Shown in pieces: positions 61,211-64,000 of a DNA stretch of 64,000 bases. A model generated the notes under the pieces. That model was not told the origin of the DNA and did no database searches. It worked only from the letters and a program-made list of their open reading frames with translations. A program made the translations under genes and the position numbers. Origin of the DNA: Chamaecrista fasciculata (lineage: Eukaryota; Streptophyta; Magnoliopsida; Fabales; Fabaceae); the NCBI GenBank assembly GCA_003254925.1, contig QANZ01038451.1, forward strand, positions 10,825 to 74,824, given 5' to 3'. Position 1 is the first letter of the stretch; each line of letters begins with the position of its first letter.

Positions 61211-62007
61211 TTTTGGGATGAAATATTATTTTGATTCCTAATGTTTATTTTAAATTCTATTTTGGTTTTAATAGTTTTTTTTGTTCCATTTTGATCCTTA
61301 ATATTTTTCAGTAGTTTTGTAATTGGTCCATAACAATTAAATATGGTTATAAGTTTTAAGTTTGAATGCGATGAAATTGGAGCTACGAGTTTAATTTGAT
61401 GAGTTTTTTCTTTGTCTAGTTCGGATCATTAACAATCAAGATCAAATTGGATAAAAAAATAGGCCACTTTTTCATGAGTTTGGTCATATATATTTTTATC
61501 GTCTCAAGTCCAAATGCAACATAATCGAAACTGCAAGTTACTCTTGACGAGTTTTTTCTCTATCCAGTTGGGACCGTTAGCAAAGGAGGTCAAATAATAC
61601 TTCAAAAGTGAGTTTGGTCAAAATATCAATATCAATTTTCAAAGTACTATTTGACATTGTTTGTCAACGACCCAAGACAAAGAAAAAACATATCAATAGT
61701 AACTCGTATAGCTCCGATTATATTACATTTGAACTTGAAACGAGAGAGATATGTTCAATTTCATGAAATGAGCGGTTCACTTTCAGGCTTGATTTCAGAC
61801 CCAATTTGATCACATTACTAACACCCCCAACTGGACAAAACAAAATTATCAAATGTAACTCATAGTTCTGATTTCATCACATTCATACTTGAAATGAGAG
61901 AGATATGACAATATTCAATAGTTAATTAAGTACAAAAAAAACTCTTAAGAACATTAAGGAACAAAGTGGAATAAGACAAATATAAGGGACCAAAACATGG
62001 TTTTGGC
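61211..62007. mobile_element. Large foldback element, second copy of the 50449 family
   Basis: The words ATGCGATGAAATTGGAGCTA, TTTCATGAGTTTGGTCATA, AACTGCAAGTTACTCTTGACG and 'ggaggtcaaataatac' on the left are answered, inverted, by TACTATTTGACATTG, GAGAGATATGTTCAATTTCA and 'actcatagttctgatttcatc' on the right. The outer ends carry 'attttgattcctaatg' and 'gggaccaaaacatggtttt'. The centre lies near 61630. The relation to 50449-51265 is clear, but here the outer ends are kept in a form closer to the MULE type. Confidence 0.75.
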
Positions 62008-62951
62008 TTTTTATTATGTTATAATAAGATTTTCGTCTGTTTGTGCTTATTGCAAGCCGCAATATGACATCATCATGCACGCGTTACAACCAGGGATTAG
62101 GGATTATGTACAATTTACAAAAATACAAAATCTCACACAAAACCCACATCAATTATATATTAACATTCAATGCATATCAATAATTCAAGTTTACTAGAGA
62201 ACAAGGGCTAAACTTGCATTTAGTATAAACATTATACGATTTAATCATAGGAGTAAATATATATATATATGGATTTATCTAATATGTGTCCTTATAACAC
62301 ATTTTAAGGTTTCTTTTGATTGATTAGTGGAACATTTCATATTTTGAAATCTACGAAAATTTATTTAAAAGATAATTTTTAATGTTTGAAAACTCACTTG
62401 ACCAATCAAAAAAAATCTTAACATGTGCCCTTAAGACACATGTTAAAAAAAAGACCTTATATATATATATAAACATTTATTTAGAAAAACTATATATAAA
62501 AACATGTATGTGACATAAAGAGCATAAAGTTAAATAGTTCTTAAAAATAATTTATAACTCTAAATTCATTGTATATTTATATTATATTTAAACTTAAAAT
62601 AAAAAATAACATATTCATATTTTAGGATAAACTTAAAAAATTATAAAAATATGTAAAATCAATAATAAAACATCTAAATATGTAAAATCAATAATAAAAC
62701 ATCTAAGATCAATTTAAAATTTTGACCAAAATATATTGATGAAACAGTATATGGTATACACAACTTACATTTTTCCGGTGTACTTATCTGAACACGAGGA
62801 TAATGAACGATTAAGTATTAACATTATTCATTAGTCAACTTAATGGTAAAACAAAAAAAAAAAGAGTTAATGTCACATGAAAAACATCGGTATTATATGA
62901 GGAGCCAATCCTTCCCCGTCTAACTTTCCAACGTTCATCATCTAACGCAAC
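62008..62951. other. AT-rich intergenic DNA, no gene seen
   Basis: A 30-bp phrase (CTAAATATGTAAAATCAATA) is duplicated in tandem at about 62650-62705. No other feature. Confidence 0.4.
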
Positions 62952-62959
62952 GCATGGAG

Positions 62960-63383
62960 TAGGGATGACCTTGAAATTTACTCAGTATGGATCATCTTCA
63001 ATGGGTTGGGCTTAGATATGGTGGTACTATATTTATATATCAATTAATAATAATAAATATATTTTTATATATAAAAAGTATAATATTTTAATATTTTTCA
63101 TTGAAAAAATATTAAAGTTTTTATAAATATTGAATTATTTTATTAATTTATTCATATTTATGATCTATTTTTTTTTTTAGTAGTTATATATGTAAAAAGT
63201 TGGATGAATATAAATTTTATATTAACAAAAATTAGCTTATTTTAAAATTTTTTCATGTCCGGGTATGAGGATTAAACTACCCAGTGGGTATGGGTATGAG
63301 ATTGATTTTGATACCCGTTGACATACGGATCCGGGTGCGGGTATCATAATATTCTACCTATACCCTACCCATGATCATCTCTA
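62960..63383. mobile_element. hAT-type MITE with 8-bp duplication
   Basis: The ends TAGGGATGACC and, inverted, TAGAGATGATC are flanked by GCATGGAG (62952-62959) and ACATGGAG (63384-63391), 7 of 8 identical. The right part holds GGGTATGGGTATGAG and CCGGGTGCGGGTATC words common to this MITE group. No coding. Confidence 0.75.
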
Positions 63384-63465
63384 ACATGGAGGCGCCGCGA
63401 AATACCATTAAAAAAATCCATTAATTAATTCTTTTTTTCTTCATGGCCAACAATAGTGATTAATT

Positions 63466-63976
63466 ATACTTTGGTACTCTATGATTTGACCTCATTCTAC
63501 TTTGTTACCATGTGGTGTAAAACATGACACTTTGATACTCTAAGGTCTCCACTGTATCTTTTTTATACGCTGAATAACTTTTCCTTTAGTTTTGGACGAA
63601 ATTTGGTTGGCTCACTAAAACTCAATTAATTTGTCCAACATTTTGTCATATATAAGATCAAATGCATGATAGTATGCATTTTTTGATGCTTGTTTATGAT
63701 TCCAATTAATGAAAGTGTATGACAGATGATGACATCTTGGATTTGGTTTAGTGAGTGTTTGATCTTTGTTGTGGCAAAATGTTAGACAAAATTAAGTTTT
63801 ATGAGCCCACATGCAGGTCACATGCAAAATTCCTTTCAAAACTAACGGAAAAATTGTTCTATGTACCAAAGGGGTGACAATGGAAACCTCGGGGTACCAA
63901 AGTGTCACGTTTTAAACCATATAGTATCAAAATGGAATGAGATCAAACCACGGGTACCAAAATGTAATTTACCCAA
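63466..63976. mobile_element. Foldback MITE, diverged copy of the 12565 family
   Basis: The left end (TATACTTTGGTACTCTATG, GACACTTTGATACTC) and the right end (GGTACCAAAGTGTCACG, CCACGGGTACCAAAATGTAA) are inverted and match the terminal blocks of 12565-12961. The central 290 bp differ from that copy, so this is a relative with another core. No target duplication was found. Confidence 0.65.
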
Positions 63977-64000
63977 ATTTTTTATTGTCTTTTAAACACT

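Overview
The window is nuclear DNA of a eudicot plant. It is AT-rich, its genes have introns with GT/AG borders, and it carries a TIR-type NLR, a class essentially absent from grasses. It also holds plant-type LINE, Helitron, MULE, hAT and LTR elements and a plastid-derived psbC fragment. The species cannot be read from the sequence. Genes are sparse: about five loci in 64 kb, separated by nested small, mostly non-autonomous transposons.

Genes. (1) 32-5773 (+): a five-exon NLR whose visible part reads NB-ARC, TIR, NB-ARC, LRR, C-JID. The window opens at a splice acceptor, so another exon, probably a first TIR, lies upstream. (2) 17869-21028 (+): a seven-exon bHLH transcription factor of the bHLH66/69/82 (LRL) group. 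(3) 28400-28955 (-): a three-exon COA6-like cytochrome c oxidase assembly factor, too fragmented to appear as one reading frame, with a promoter rich in site II (TGGGCY) motifs. (4) 35294-35378 (+): a MIR156 precursor whose stem is extended by facing (GA)n and (CT)n runs. (5) 52758-54074 (-): an intronless CIPK6-like kinase. These loci share no pathway; they are independent genes in repeat-rich DNA.

Mobile DNA. 6.6-16.8 kb holds a 146-bp tandem array, a plastid psbC insertion, a Helitron end, a near-perfect foldback MITE, a hAT-like MITE and a solo LTR with a clear 5-bp target duplication. 23.5-25.5 kb is a LINE truncated at both ends and flanked by a 17-bp duplication. 29-34 kb and 36.8-37.4 kb hold several MULE-type foldback elements with exact 9-bp duplications. 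39.1-41.0 kb is a young, complete but non-autonomous LTR retrotransposon with its own odd reading frames. 43.1-44.1 kb is a TIR element carrying a broken SKP1-like copy. 48.38-48.40 kb has two Helitron 3' ends facing each other across 16 bp of TA repeat. 50.4-51.3 kb and 61.2-62.0 kb are two copies of one large foldback family. 54.7-63.98 kb is a run of MULE, Harbinger-like, LINE-derived and hAT insertions.

The observations most worth a second look are the NB-TIR-NB-LRR receptor with altered MHD and GLPL motifs, the small LTR element with non-gag/pol reading frames, the SKP1-like capture, the tail-to-tail Helitron ends, and the LINE whose 5' junction carries a 25-nt sequence found again 9 kb away.
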